Below are positions 34,518 to 43,871 of a DNA stretch of 64,000 nt, piece by piece (the first letter of the stretch is position 1; the number at the start of each line of letters is the position of its first letter). Made by a program: the position numbers and the translations under genes. The notes beneath the pieces were generated by a model, which saw only the letters and a program-made list of their open reading frames with translations, made no database searches and had not been told where the DNA came from. The DNA comes from Chitinophagaceae bacterium (lineage in GTDB: Bacteria > Bacteroidota > Bacteroidia > Chitinophagales > Chitinophagaceae), in NCBI GenBank assembly GCA_026415715.1, contig JAOAGO010000012.1:1-64000 (forward strand), written 5' to 3'.

Positions 34518-37500
34518 ATGAAACGACTCACGGAACAATTCAGAGAATTTAAGCCAACCAGTTGGGCCATAGATAACCGAAAAGCCATGTACATTATTAC
34601 GGCGCTGATTACAGTATATGGGCTGATAACCTTTAACACGCTTCCGAAAGAACAGTTTCCCGATATTGTGGTTCCCACCATTTCGGTTACTACTGTTTAT
34701 ACCGGAAACTCGCCCAAGGATATTGAAAACCTCATCACCCGGCCGCTGGAAAAAGAAATCAAAGCCATAAGCGGAGCAAAGATTAACAAGGTGCAAAGCA
34801 CTTCCCAAACCGATTTCAGTTTAATTGTAGTGGAGTTTGATACGGATGTGCGCAGCGAAGTGGCTTTGCAAAAAGTAAAAGACGCCATAGACAAAGCCAA
34901 GCCCGAATTACCGAATGATATTACCTCGGGTCCGGATGCCCAGGAGTTTGCCTTCAGCGAAATTCCGATTATGTATGTCAACGTCAGCGGTGATTACGAT
35001 GCTCTGAAGCTGAAGGAATTTGCCGATAAAATCAAAGACAAACTGGAAGAGCTCAGTGAGGTAAACCGCGCCGATATAGTTGGCGCTCCCGAACGGGAAA
35101 TTCAGATTCTGGCCGACCCCTATAAAATGACGGCTGCCCGCATCAGCTTCCGCGACATCGAAGATGCCGTGACCCGCGAAAACCGCGACATCACCGGCGG
35201 ATTGATAGAAGTAGGAAACAGGAAAAGAACCTTACGCATCAAAGGGCAGTTTTCCGTAGCAGAAAATCTCAAAAACATCGTGGTGCGCAGCAGCGCTCAG
35301 GGCGCATCGGTTTACCTGAAAGATATTGCCGAAATCAAAGACACCGTAAAAGAAAAAGAAAGCTTTTCGCGGCTTGACGGCAAAAATGTTATCACCCTGA
35401 ACATCGTAAAACGGGCCGGCGAAAACCTGATAAATTGTGCCGACAAGGTAAAGGCCGCCATTGCAGCCATGCAAAAAAGCGAAGAACTGCCAAAAGACCT
35501 GCGTATTGAATTTACCGGCGACACCAGTATTCAAACCAAAAATTCTTACCGCGAACTGATCAACACCATCATCATCGGCTTTATTCTCGTGCTGGTAATC
35601 CTTATGTTTTTTATGGGTGTTACCAACGCCTTTTTTGTGGCTTTAAGCGTGCCGCTGAGTGTATTTGTGGCCTTTTTGTTTCTTCCGCTGGCGGATTGGA
35701 TTGTTGGCACAAAAGTTACGCTGAATTTTATTGTGCTGTTTGCGCTTTTGTTCGGGCTGGGCATTATTGTGGACGATGCCATTGTGGTGATAGAAAACAC
35801 TCATCGCATTTTTGCCAACGGCAAAATGCCTATCGTTCGTAGTGCCAAAGAAGCGGCCGGTGAAGTATTTATACCGGTACTGGCCGGAACAGCCACCACG
35901 CTGGCGCCTTTCTTCCCGCTGCTTTTCTGGAAGGGGCTTATCGGGAAATTCATGATTTATCTGCCAACAGTGTTAATCCTTACGTTATCCGCATCGCTGG
36001 TTGTAGCCTTCTTGTTTAATCCTGTTTTTGCCGTCAGCTTTATGAGGCCGGAACATACAGGCGGCAACAGGCCTCCTAAAAGCACCGTTTTCAGAAACAA
36101 ATGGTTTTTTACGTTTCTCACCGCAGGTATTTTATTTCATTTGCTGAAAAAGCCTGCCATCGCAAACTTTTCTCTTCTGATGGTACTGCTCATGATTTTT
36201 AAATCGTATGTGCTGGACGATGCTATTGTTGCATTTCAAAACAAAACGTTACCCGGCCTGATGCGTCGCTATGAAAAGCTCTTGCGTTGGATATTGCAGG
36301 GCCGGCGGCCTGTGGTTGCCTTTGTGTCGCTGTTTGTTTTGTTTATATTATCATTCGCTCTCCTCCTCATTCGGGGAAACAAGCAAACCTTTTTTCCCAG
36401 CGGCGATCCGAGATATATTTATGTATATCTCAAAATGCCGGTAGGTTCCGGTGTTACCTATACCGACAGTATAACCCGTGTGCTGGAAAAAAAGGTGATG
36501 GATGCATTGGGCAAGGAAAAGCCCGGTACGCCCGGAAGCCTGGTGGAAAGCGTAATAGCCAATGTGGCTGTAGCGGCTAATAACCCGCGGGACAATAACC
36601 GGAGCATTCAGCCGAATCTGGGACGAATTCAGGTTTCATTTGTTGAATTTGAAAAACGAAATGGCCGAAGCACGGCGCCCTATCTGGATAAAATACGTCA
36701 GGCCGTGCAGGGAATTCCGGGCGCCAGCATTGAAGTATCCCGCGAAGATACCGGCCCGCCCACCGAACCCCCCGTAAACATAGAAATCCAGGGCGATGAT
36801 TATGATAACGTTTCCCGGATTGCCACACAGCTGTATAACTTTTTAGATACGAACCGCATTTTCGGAATAGAAAACCTGCAGGCCGATGTGGATTTCCAAA
36901 ATCCGGAAATTACGTTGCAGGTAGATAGGGAAAAAGCCATGATGGAGGGGCTTACAACAGGCCAGGTGGGTTCAGAACTGCGAACAGCCGTTTTCGGAAA
37001 AGAAATCAGCAAACTGAAGGACAAAGACGATGAATATAAAATACAGTTAAGGTATAATTATCCCATCAGAAACAACATTAATGACCTGATGAACACCCGG
37101 ATAACCTTTATGGACATGAGTACCATGACGGTAAAATCCATACCCATCAGTTCGGTTGCCAATATTGAATATACCAGCACCGCCGGGGCGGTGAAACGAA
37201 AAAATTTCAAGCGGACCATTCAGTTGCAGAGTAATGTGTTTAATCCGACGCTGGTAGGGCCCGTAAATAAACAACTGCAGCAAAAGATTGAAGAATTCAA
37301 AAGCCAAATCAATCTTCCTTCCGACGTAAACATTCGTCTCAGCGGGCAGAGCGAACAGGAAAACGAAACCAACCGGTTTCTGGTGATGTCGCTGTTTATC
37401 GCCATAGGTTTAATCTTTTTGATATTGGTATTACAGTTCAATTCTCTGAGCAAGCCATTTATCGTAATAACGGAAATTTTCTTTTCGGTGATAGGTGTAC

Positions 37501-38072
37501 TGTTGGGCTATGGCATAACGGGAATGACTATTGCCAGCATTATGGTGCTGGTGGGCATAGTGGGCCTGGCCGGCATTGTCATCAAAAACGGAATTTTAAT
37601 TATTGAATTTATTGACGAACTGCGTAAAAAAGGATATCGCACCCGCGAAGCCGTGATTCAGGCCGGAAAAATCAGAATTATCCCCGTCATGCTTACGGCC
37701 GTTTCTACCATTTTGGGATTATTACCCTTGGCCGTAGGTTTTAATATAGACTTTGAAGGTTTACTCAGCCGTTTAAAACCAAATATCTTTTTTGGTGGAG
37801 ACAGTGTGGTATTCTGGGGACCGCTGAGCTGGACTATTATTTTCGGGTTGATGTTTTCTTTTTTTCTGACTCTTGTTATGGTTCCGGCCATGTACCTGAT
37901 AGCCGAAAGGCTGAAGAGGCCTATGGAAAAATTTTATGGAACACGCTGGGTGGCTATACTCGGTTTTCTGGGGCCGGCCTTCTTTATCTTAGTGGGAATC
38001 ATGTACTTAGTAAATAAAATTCGCGGTAAAAAAATCTGGATGGGAAATTTAAAACCCAAAGCAGCAAAATAA
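34518..38072 (+). CDS. RND multidrug efflux transporter, AcrB/HAE1-like
   Basis: Proton-driven inner-membrane pump. The N-terminal helix, periplasmic porter domains, FFMGVTNAFFVALSVPLSV, and TM4 with the proton-relay pair Asp-Asp (GIIVDDAIVV, about 419-420) are present. At 1184 aa it is longer than AcrB (about 1049). The excess is at residues about 515-590 (two extra hydrophobic stretches between the two halves), a loop before the last helix (RLKPNIFFGGDSVVFWG), and a C-terminal extra helix (ILGFLGPAFFILVGIMYL). Substrate range unknown. Last gene of the tetR operon. Confidence 0.92.
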   Translation: MKRLTEQFREFKPTSWAIDNRKAMYIITALITVYGLITFNTLPKEQFPDIVVPTISVTTVYTGNSPKDIENLITRPLEKEIKAISGAKINKVQSTSQTDFSLIVVEFDTDVRSEVALQKVKDAIDKAKPELPNDITSGPDAQEFAFSEIPIMYVNVSGDYDALKLKEFADKIKDKLEELSEVNRADIVGAPEREIQILADPYKMTAARISFRDIEDAVTRENRDITGGLIEVGNRKRTLRIKGQFSVAENLKNIVVRSSAQGASVYLKDIAEIKDTVKEKESFSRLDGKNVITLNIVKRAGENLINCADKVKAAIAAMQKSEELPKDLRIEFTGDTSIQTKNSYRELINTIIIGFILVLVILMFFMGVTNAFFVALSVPLSVFVAFLFLPLADWIVGTKVTLNFIVLFALLFGLGIIVDDAIVVIENTHRIFANGKMPIVRSAKEAAGEVFIPVLAGTATTLAPFFPLLFWKGLIGKFMIYLPTVLILTLSASLVVAFLFNPVFAVSFMRPEHTGGNRPPKSTVFRNKWFFTFLTAGILFHLLKKPAIANFSLLMVLLMIFKSYVLDDAIVAFQNKTLPGLMRRYEKLLRWILQGRRPVVAFVSLFVLFILSFALLLIRGNKQTFFPSGDPRYIYVYLKMPVGSGVTYTDSITRVLEKKVMDALGKEKPGTPGSLVESVIANVAVAANNPRDNNRSIQPNLGRIQVSFVEFEKRNGRSTAPYLDKIRQAVQGIPGASIEVSREDTGPPTEPPVNIEIQGDDYDNVSRIATQLYNFLDTNRIFGIENLQADVDFQNPEITLQVDREKAMMEGLTTGQVGSELRTAVFGKEISKLKDKDDEYKIQLRYNYPIRNNINDLMNTRITFMDMSTMTVKSIPISSVANIEYTSTAGAVKRKNFKRTIQLQSNVFNPTLVGPVNKQLQQKIEEFKSQINLPSDVNIRLSGQSEQENETNRFLVMSLFIAIGLIFLILVLQFNSLSKPFIVITEIFFSVIGVLLGYGITGMTIASIMVLVGIVGLAGIVIKNGILIIEFIDELRKKGYRTREAVIQAGKIRIIPVMLTAVSTILGLLPLAVGFNIDFEGLLSRLKPNIFFGGDSVVFWGPLSWTIIFGLMFSFFLTLVMVPAMYLIAERLKRPMEKFYGTRWVAILGFLGPAFFILVGIMYLVNKIRGKKIWMGNLKPKAAK

Positions 38073-38122
38073 AAAGCCATATTGTCTCTATATATGCAAC
38101 CAAATCAACATAAAGTCTCATT

Positions 38123-38146
38123 TCAGGCGATTTTCGGGGCGCCTGA
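38123..38146 (+). terminator. Hairpin after the RND pump gene
   Basis: TCAGGCG (38123-38129) pairs with CGCCTGA (38140-38146) around a 10-base loop, followed by CTTTTATAG. It is a weak T-tract terminator about 50 bases after the pump stop codon. Confidence 0.5.
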
Positions 38147-38236
38147 CTTTTATAGTTCTTCTTACATCTTACCCGAAACATGAAACGAACATTTGGTTTT
38201 GGTGGTGGATCCCGGCTGTTAAGCCGGAACATTCTG

Positions 38237-38267
38237 AAGCGGCTTCTTTTCAGAAGCTGCTTTTTTT
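38237..38267 (+). terminator. Strong intrinsic terminator downstream of the efflux operon
   Basis: AAGCGGCTTCT (38237-38247) pairs with AGAAGCTGCTT (38252-38262) with one G-U pair and a TTTC loop, then a T7 run. Another small stem (CCGGCT/AGCCGG) lies just before it. The 414-base gap 38073-38486 holds these hairpins and the ctaA promoter region, and no convincing gene. Confidence 0.75.
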
Positions 38268-38472
38268 ATCTTTTTACCATCTTTCTTTATTGTCTGTTTT
38301 AAAAATTTACACAACAGGCCCTGTTAGAGTTCTGTTTTAGCAAAATGAAGAAAACGCAAAGCGAAATGGTTTTTTATACTATTGAATCCATATACTCTAT
38401 AATATTTTTATAAGCGAATCATAAAAGAATTGAAAAGCTAAACAATCAATGCGGCACAAAATCATTCCATAG

Positions 38473-38480
38473 TATTTTTG
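38473..38480 (+). promoter_or_regulatory. TATTTTTG -7-like box at ctaA
   Basis: TANNTTTG match, 6 bases before the ctaA ATG at 38487. No -33 TTTG. It predicts a leaderless or nearly leaderless transcript. Confidence 0.4.
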
Positions 38481-38486
38481 CCTGAC

Positions 38487-39548
38487 ATGCAAGCACAAAA
38501 AAAGGCTCCTTCAAAAAAAATTGCCCTGTGGTTACTTTCAGGCGTGGCCATGATCGTTGTTCAGATCGTTTTGGGCGGCATCACCCGTCTTACGGGCTCA
38601 GGACTTTCCATTACGGAATGGGACATTCTGACCGGAACCATTCCGCCGCTGAATCATGAGCAATGGCTAAATGAATTTGAAAAATATAAACAAACCCCTC
38701 AGTACAGACTTTTAAATTTCGATTTTACTATTAGGGATTTTAAATTTATTTATTTCTGGGAATGGCTTCACAGGCTCTGGGCCCGATGTATAGGAATTGT
38801 TTTTATAATACCTTTTTTTTATTTTCTTATAAAAAAACGGTTTAATCGTTCTCTGGTCAGGCCGCTGATTATCCTTTTTCTGTTAGGAGCGCTTCAGGGG
38901 GCTGTCGGGTGGATTATGGTAGCCAGCGGACTGGAAGGCGATGCCATATATGTAAAGCCCGTAAGACTGGCATTGCATTTTGTGCTGGCTTTGCTTCTGC
39001 TTTGTTATACCTTTTGGTTTGCCTTATCATTGATTATTCCGAATGAGCAAAAAATTCATGCGCCGGGCCTGAGAAAATACCTGGTTGCTTTAACAATTAT
39101 TCTGTTCATACAACTGATGTACGGTGCATTGATGGCCGGCCACAAAGCTGCCACGGCCGCTCCCACATGGCCCGATATTAACGGTCACCTGATTCCACCC
39201 CGTATGTTTGAACAGCAGCCACCGCTTCTCAACCTGCTGGAAAATAAAATAACCGTTCATTTCATTCATCGCAGATTAGCCTATCTGTTTCTGATTCTGG
39301 TAATAATGCTCACCGTCCGGCTTTTCCGGCTCAATGGCAGCGCTTTGCTTCGGCGCACCCGATGGATTCCTCTTTTTCTTACGCTGCTTCAGATTTTGCT
39401 GGGGGTATTTACGGTTTTTACCAGCGTAAAAATTATCCCGAACAAATGGGGTATTTTTGAATGGCTGGCACAACTGCATCAGCTTACCGGTATGCTGTTG
39501 CTTCTGAGTCTGGTGTGGTTGTTGTATTTTACATCCCGAAAAAAATAA
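38487..39548 (+). CDS. ctaA: Heme A synthase, COX15/CtaA type
   Basis: Oxidises the C8 methyl of heme O to heme A for aa3-type oxidases. About eight transmembrane helices. GGITRLTGSGLSITEWD is the hallmark N-terminal segment of COX15. The heme-ligand His are in EWLHRLWAR, ALHFVLALLLL, HFIHRRLAYL and LHQLTGMLLL. The ATG at 38487 gives 353 aa, the long COX15 form rather than the 300-aa Bacillus form. No ctaB or cox genes are in the window, but a SCO-like copper chaperone is at 46.8 kb. Confidence 0.92.
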   Translation: MQAQKKAPSKKIALWLLSGVAMIVVQIVLGGITRLTGSGLSITEWDILTGTIPPLNHEQWLNEFEKYKQTPQYRLLNFDFTIRDFKFIYFWEWLHRLWARCIGIVFIIPFFYFLIKKRFNRSLVRPLIILFLLGALQGAVGWIMVASGLEGDAIYVKPVRLALHFVLALLLLCYTFWFALSLIIPNEQKIHAPGLRKYLVALTIILFIQLMYGALMAGHKAATAAPTWPDINGHLIPPRMFEQQPPLLNLLENKITVHFIHRRLAYLFLILVIMLTVRLFRLNGSALLRRTRWIPLFLTLLQILLGVFTVFTSVKIIPNKWGIFEWLAQLHQLTGMLLLLSLVWLLYFTSRKK

Positions 39549-39596
39549 CGTAAAGAATAGCCTTAATCCTGCAAAACGGAAAAGTATGAAGCGTCC

Positions 39597-41891
39597 ATGA
39601 AAGCCTTTTTAAAAGAAGTTTATTATTCTTTTCCCGTACAGCTGGTATTTCTTCATTTCAGAAAATACCAGGCGCTCATCATTTTCTGGGTTATTTTGTT
39701 TGCAACGGTGAATGGATCTTTCATGAAAATGTTTGGCGCCGATTCATTGTATCTGGCGCCCGAATACCTGGGCAATGTAAACTCATTGAGCATGGCATTT
39801 GTTGGCGGGGCTGTCGGTATGTTTATCATGAGCTGGAATATTGCTACCTTTATTCTCTTCAGCCGTCAGTTTCGGTTTCTTGCCGCCACTACCAATCCGT
39901 TTTTGAAATATTGCATAAATAACGCCATCATACCGCTGTGTTTCCTGATATTTTATATTTTCAAGGCTTACCGTTTTGAACAATATCGGGAATTGATGCC
40001 TTTTTCTGAAATCCTGTTTCTGCTCGGCGGATTTTTCAGCGGTCTGATATTGATTTTACTGTTGTCTTTTATTTATTTTTTTCGCGCCGATCGTACCATC
40101 ATGCGCAAAATGATTCCGGTCATCAGCGAACCGAGCGCATACATTACACACCTGAATCCGCAGAGAGAAATACATTATGTGGTGCCGCTCATAAAGGTGA
40201 AATGGTATCTCGAATCTTATTTCCGCATTAAACGGGTAAGGGATGTATCGCATTATACCGAAGAGTTTGTGGAAAATATGTTTAAGCAACACCATTTTGC
40301 GGCCATTCTGTCGGTGTTTACGGCTTTTGTTTTTCTGGTCTGCATCGGATTTCTTATAGATAATCCGGTTTTTCAGCTTCCGGCGGCAGCCAGTATTACC
40401 ATATTTTTTGCCATACTGCTGGGATTAGCCGCAGCCATTACTTATTTTCTGCAAAGCTGGAGTATTCCTTATCTGGTTTTGCTGGTGCTGTTGCTGAATG
40501 TTTTTTATAAGTTAGATTGGATTGATCCGCGAAACAAAGCCTATGGCCTGAATTATAAAAACAAAAAAGACCGGCCGCACTATTCGCCGGAAACCCTGCG
40601 CCGCCTCAGCAGCCCGGAGAATATAGAAGCGGATAAAAAAAACATGGAAGAAATTTTAAACCGATGGAAGGAAAAACAACAACAGGACAAACCCCTTCTC
40701 GTTATTCTGAATACCAGCGGGGGGGGGCACCGAAGCGCTACCTTTACCCTGAGCATCCTGCAACATCTGGACAGTCTGACCCGCGGCGAAATCATGAAGA
40801 AAATATTTATGATTAACGGAGCTTCCGGCGGCATGATAGGCGCAACTTATTTTCGCGAACTATATCTCAGAAAAATAAACGGCCAGCCGGTTCATTTGCA
40901 AAGCTATCAATACATTGACGATATATCCGGCGATTTATTGAACCCGTTGTTTACCTCGTTTTTTACCCGCGACCTGATTGCCCCCGCCCAGCGCTTTTAT
41001 GTAGGAGACCAATCGTATGTGAAAGACAGAGGCTATGCTTTTGAACAAAAACTCAATCAAAATACCCGGGGCTTTCTGAATAAACAACTCAAAGATTACG
41101 CCGAAGATGAAAAAAAAGCAAGAATACCGCTCATCTTGTTCAATTCCGTTATTAGCCGCGACGGGCGAAAAATGATTATCAGCACTCAACCAGTTCGCTT
41201 CATGATGCGATCCGCAAGAGATACCTCCCGGCTGCCCTATGCGGAACCCGATGCCGTGGACTTTATTTCCTTCTTTGAAAATCTGCAACCATACAACCTG
41301 CGTATTCTGACTGCACTGAGAATGAATGCAACCTTTCCTGTAGTGCTTCCAAACGTATGGCTGCCCTCCGTACCGGTGATTGATGTTATGGATGCCGGAC
41401 TTCGCGATAATTACGGTGAAGAAACCACGCTTCGCTTTCTCGGCGCCATGAGCAACTGGATTAAAAAAAATACCCGCGGTACATTCATCATACAGATTCG
41501 CGACAGAGCTTCGGGCGGCTGGGAATATCCTTTTGTTTCTGATAATATCGGTTCATTCGTCACCAAACCATTCTTTACGTTGCAACACAATTGGTTTAAA
41601 ATCATGGAATATCTTCATGCCGAATTACTTGGCGCTTACAGCGCCACCGAACCCTATCCGATTTATAAAGTTGTATTTGAGTATGTTTCAAATAATAAAG
41701 AAAATAAAGCCCCGTTAAATTTTCATTTAACCAAACAGGAAGAAAAAGATATTCTTTCATCCGTTTACTCCGATAACAACCGGAAAAGCTTTCAAAAAAC
41801 CCTGGAAATTCTGAATAAAAATCCGATAGCCGATACCGTTGAGCAAATTTTACGGTTTCCATGGAATTTTATTTCTCCGCCGGAAAATTAG
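39597..41891 (+). CDS. Membrane-anchored patatin-like phospholipase
   Basis: 764 aa in two parts. Residues 1-305 hold about six to seven hydrophobic segments. Residues about 360-700 form a patatin-like serine lipase: a glycine-rich oxyanion segment (NTSGGGHRSATF, about 373-384), the nucleophile elbow GASGG with Ser410, and the catalytic Asp599 in DAG. The Ser/Asp dyad is complete, so lipid acyl hydrolase activity is plausible; the substrate is not known. The membrane domain is not part of typical patatins. It follows ctaA after 48 bases on the same strand. Confidence 0.8.
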   Translation: MKAFLKEVYYSFPVQLVFLHFRKYQALIIFWVILFATVNGSFMKMFGADSLYLAPEYLGNVNSLSMAFVGGAVGMFIMSWNIATFILFSRQFRFLAATTNPFLKYCINNAIIPLCFLIFYIFKAYRFEQYRELMPFSEILFLLGGFFSGLILILLLSFIYFFRADRTIMRKMIPVISEPSAYITHLNPQREIHYVVPLIKVKWYLESYFRIKRVRDVSHYTEEFVENMFKQHHFAAILSVFTAFVFLVCIGFLIDNPVFQLPAAASITIFFAILLGLAAAITYFLQSWSIPYLVLLVLLLNVFYKLDWIDPRNKAYGLNYKNKKDRPHYSPETLRRLSSPENIEADKKNMEEILNRWKEKQQQDKPLLVILNTSGGGHRSATFTLSILQHLDSLTRGEIMKKIFMINGASGGMIGATYFRELYLRKINGQPVHLQSYQYIDDISGDLLNPLFTSFFTRDLIAPAQRFYVGDQSYVKDRGYAFEQKLNQNTRGFLNKQLKDYAEDEKKARIPLILFNSVISRDGRKMIISTQPVRFMMRSARDTSRLPYAEPDAVDFISFFENLQPYNLRILTALRMNATFPVVLPNVWLPSVPVIDVMDAGLRDNYGEETTLRFLGAMSNWIKKNTRGTFIIQIRDRASGGWEYPFVSDNIGSFVTKPFFTLQHNWFKIMEYLHAELLGAYSATEPYPIYKVVFEYVSNNKENKAPLNFHLTKQEEKDILSSVYSDNNRKSFQKTLEILNKNPIADTVEQILRFPWNFISPPEN

Positions 41892-42131
41892 CAACTGATA
41901 TTATCGCCCGATTTAGACCAATACAATATCTGTGCCTTACTTTTGAATTGCTGATTACATTTTATTATGCATTCATATTCTTATTATACTTTTTTTAAAC
42001 TTTTATCCCGACGAACTTTCTTTTTTATAACTGTGATAAAATGTTTTTTTTAAAATTAGCGTTCAATACTTGTTTATTTAAACTTTATATCTAACTTCAT
42101 TGAATAAATAAACAGGCTTAAAATACCATTT

Positions 42132-43802
42132 ATGAATTCAGGACATGATGATATGTCGGCGGAAAATTTTCTTCATGAAGCGTTTGAAGTGAAATACAAT
42201 CCGCATACTCAACAAAAAGGATTATACTCAAAAATTCCTTTCAAAAAAAGGGCCGTTATAACCGGATTTCGTGCTTCAAAATATTCAGCAACTCCCCAAA
42301 GGCTTACTTTACAGATTGCTGAAAACACGCATATTTATTTAATGCCTGAATTTCTGCAGTATGTAAATCACAGTTGTCGCCCCAATGTTTTTTTTGATAC
42401 CGAAAACATGCAGGTCTTTGCGCTTCGAGATATTGCAGCCGGAGAAGAACTGAGTTTTTTTTATCCGTCTACGGAATGGATTATGTCCGACCCTTTTATT
42501 TGTTGTTGCGGAAATGCCGAATGCCTAGGAGAAATGAAAGGGGCAGCATTTTTACCGGAACAGGTTTTAAAAAAATACAGATTAAATTATCATATCCTTC
42601 GCCTGGCCGGCCTATTCCAGAAATTACCTCCCGTAAACCCAAACCCAAAACACGAAATCTGGGAAAATATTGAGACTTATAAAATCTGGGTGTTGGCGCC
42701 GGCGCTGTCAACACCTGATCCGAATATCAGCTATTATTACGATTACAGCCAGAGTTTTCAGGAGCTCAATCAGGTTTTTTCCCGAATGGGGTGCGATTGG
42801 GAGTGGGTGGATGTCACTACAAAAAACTATAAGGAAATTATAAGGGCTTTATTGGAAAAACAGGATAAGATTCCCCTGTTTTTTAACCTTTGCGATGGAG
42901 ATGAAATTAACGGGGCACCCGGTATTTCGGTAATTTATGAGTTGGAAAAACGAAATGTCATTTACACCGGAAGCGATGCATTTTTTTACAGCCTTACCAC
43001 TTCAAAAATTCCGATGAAAAAAGCATTTCATAAAGCCGGAGTGCCTACACCCCCCTGGAGAATAGTTTCTTCCAAAACCGGATCCGTAAACGGTATGACG
43101 CTCAGATTGGGAACACCGATGATTCTTAAACCGGCCGTTTCCGGCGGAAGCATGGGTATTTCCGTTAAAAATGTGGTGCACTCGGAAGAAGAACTGCTCA
43201 CAAGGATTAAAGAACTGGAACAAGGTTATCGGGGATGGAAGCTTACGGGCGATGGTTTTATAGTGGAAAAATTTATTGAAGGAAGAGAGTTTACTACATT
43301 CATTACCGGATCGGCCGATGAGCCGAAGTATTGCAGGGTTTATGAACCTGTGGAAAGAGTATTTCATGACTCTTTACCCGAAACGGAAAAATTTTTATCG
43401 TTCGACAGGCTTTGGGAAATTTATGAAGAAGAATCTGTAATGCCCGGCAACAGCAATTTTTTTGAATATCAACCCGTAGAACCTGAGTTAGTAGCGGCAT
43501 TAAAAGAAATAAGCCTGAAAGCCTATCGGGCCTGCGGGGGCAAAGGTTATACCCGGATAGACATTCGTATGGATAAAAATACCGGGCAGTTGTATGTGCT
43601 GGAAGTAAACGCTCAATGCGGATTAAGCGAAGATGAGAATTTTACTTCTGTGGGAGCTATCATGCGGTTTTCAGGGATACGTTATGAATACATCCTGGGC
43701 GAAATTTTGGCGGACGCATTGCGAAGAGCTGAAAAAAAACAGGATACTGCCGGAAAAAAGAAAGGCCAAATCAAAATCCGTCATTCATTAAGTAAATCCT
43801 GA
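42132..43802 (+). CDS. SET domain - ATP-grasp ligase fusion
   Basis: 556 aa. Residues about 10-140 are a SET methyltransferase domain: NHSCRPN (79-85), ELSFFYP (106-112) in place of the usual ELTxDY, and a post-SET CxCx4C (Cys124, 126, 131). Residues about 185-535 are an ATP-grasp domain of the D-Ala-D-Ala ligase type: Lys333 (ILKPAVSGGSMGI), Glu379 (VEKFIEGREFT), Asp477 (TRIDIR), Glu491/Asn493 (LEVNAQCG). ATP-grasp enzymes form amide bonds through acyl phosphates; SET domains use SAM to methylate, usually Lys. The product is unknown. It pairs with the mirror-image gene 69 bases downstream. Confidence 0.85.
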   Translation: MNSGHDDMSAENFLHEAFEVKYNPHTQQKGLYSKIPFKKRAVITGFRASKYSATPQRLTLQIAENTHIYLMPEFLQYVNHSCRPNVFFDTENMQVFALRDIAAGEELSFFYPSTEWIMSDPFICCCGNAECLGEMKGAAFLPEQVLKKYRLNYHILRLAGLFQKLPPVNPNPKHEIWENIETYKIWVLAPALSTPDPNISYYYDYSQSFQELNQVFSRMGCDWEWVDVTTKNYKEIIRALLEKQDKIPLFFNLCDGDEINGAPGISVIYELEKRNVIYTGSDAFFYSLTTSKIPMKKAFHKAGVPTPPWRIVSSKTGSVNGMTLRLGTPMILKPAVSGGSMGISVKNVVHSEEELLTRIKELEQGYRGWKLTGDGFIVEKFIEGREFTTFITGSADEPKYCRVYEPVERVFHDSLPETEKFLSFDRLWEIYEEESVMPGNSNFFEYQPVEPELVAALKEISLKAYRACGGKGYTRIDIRMDKNTGQLYVLEVNAQCGLSEDENFTSVGAIMRFSGIRYEYILGEILADALRRAEKKQDTAGKKKGQIKIRHSLSKS

Positions 43803-43871
43803 GCAGAAATTCAATACTTGCAATATTTATGCTGCTTAGCTAACCTTTAAAATTTCTGGATAACCTGCTAC

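Noticed and set aside
38180-38302. 40-codon frame starting MKRTFGFGGGSRLL after the efflux operon
   Set aside because: Its codons run through two hairpins and a T-tract that form a clear terminator; it is not likely translated.
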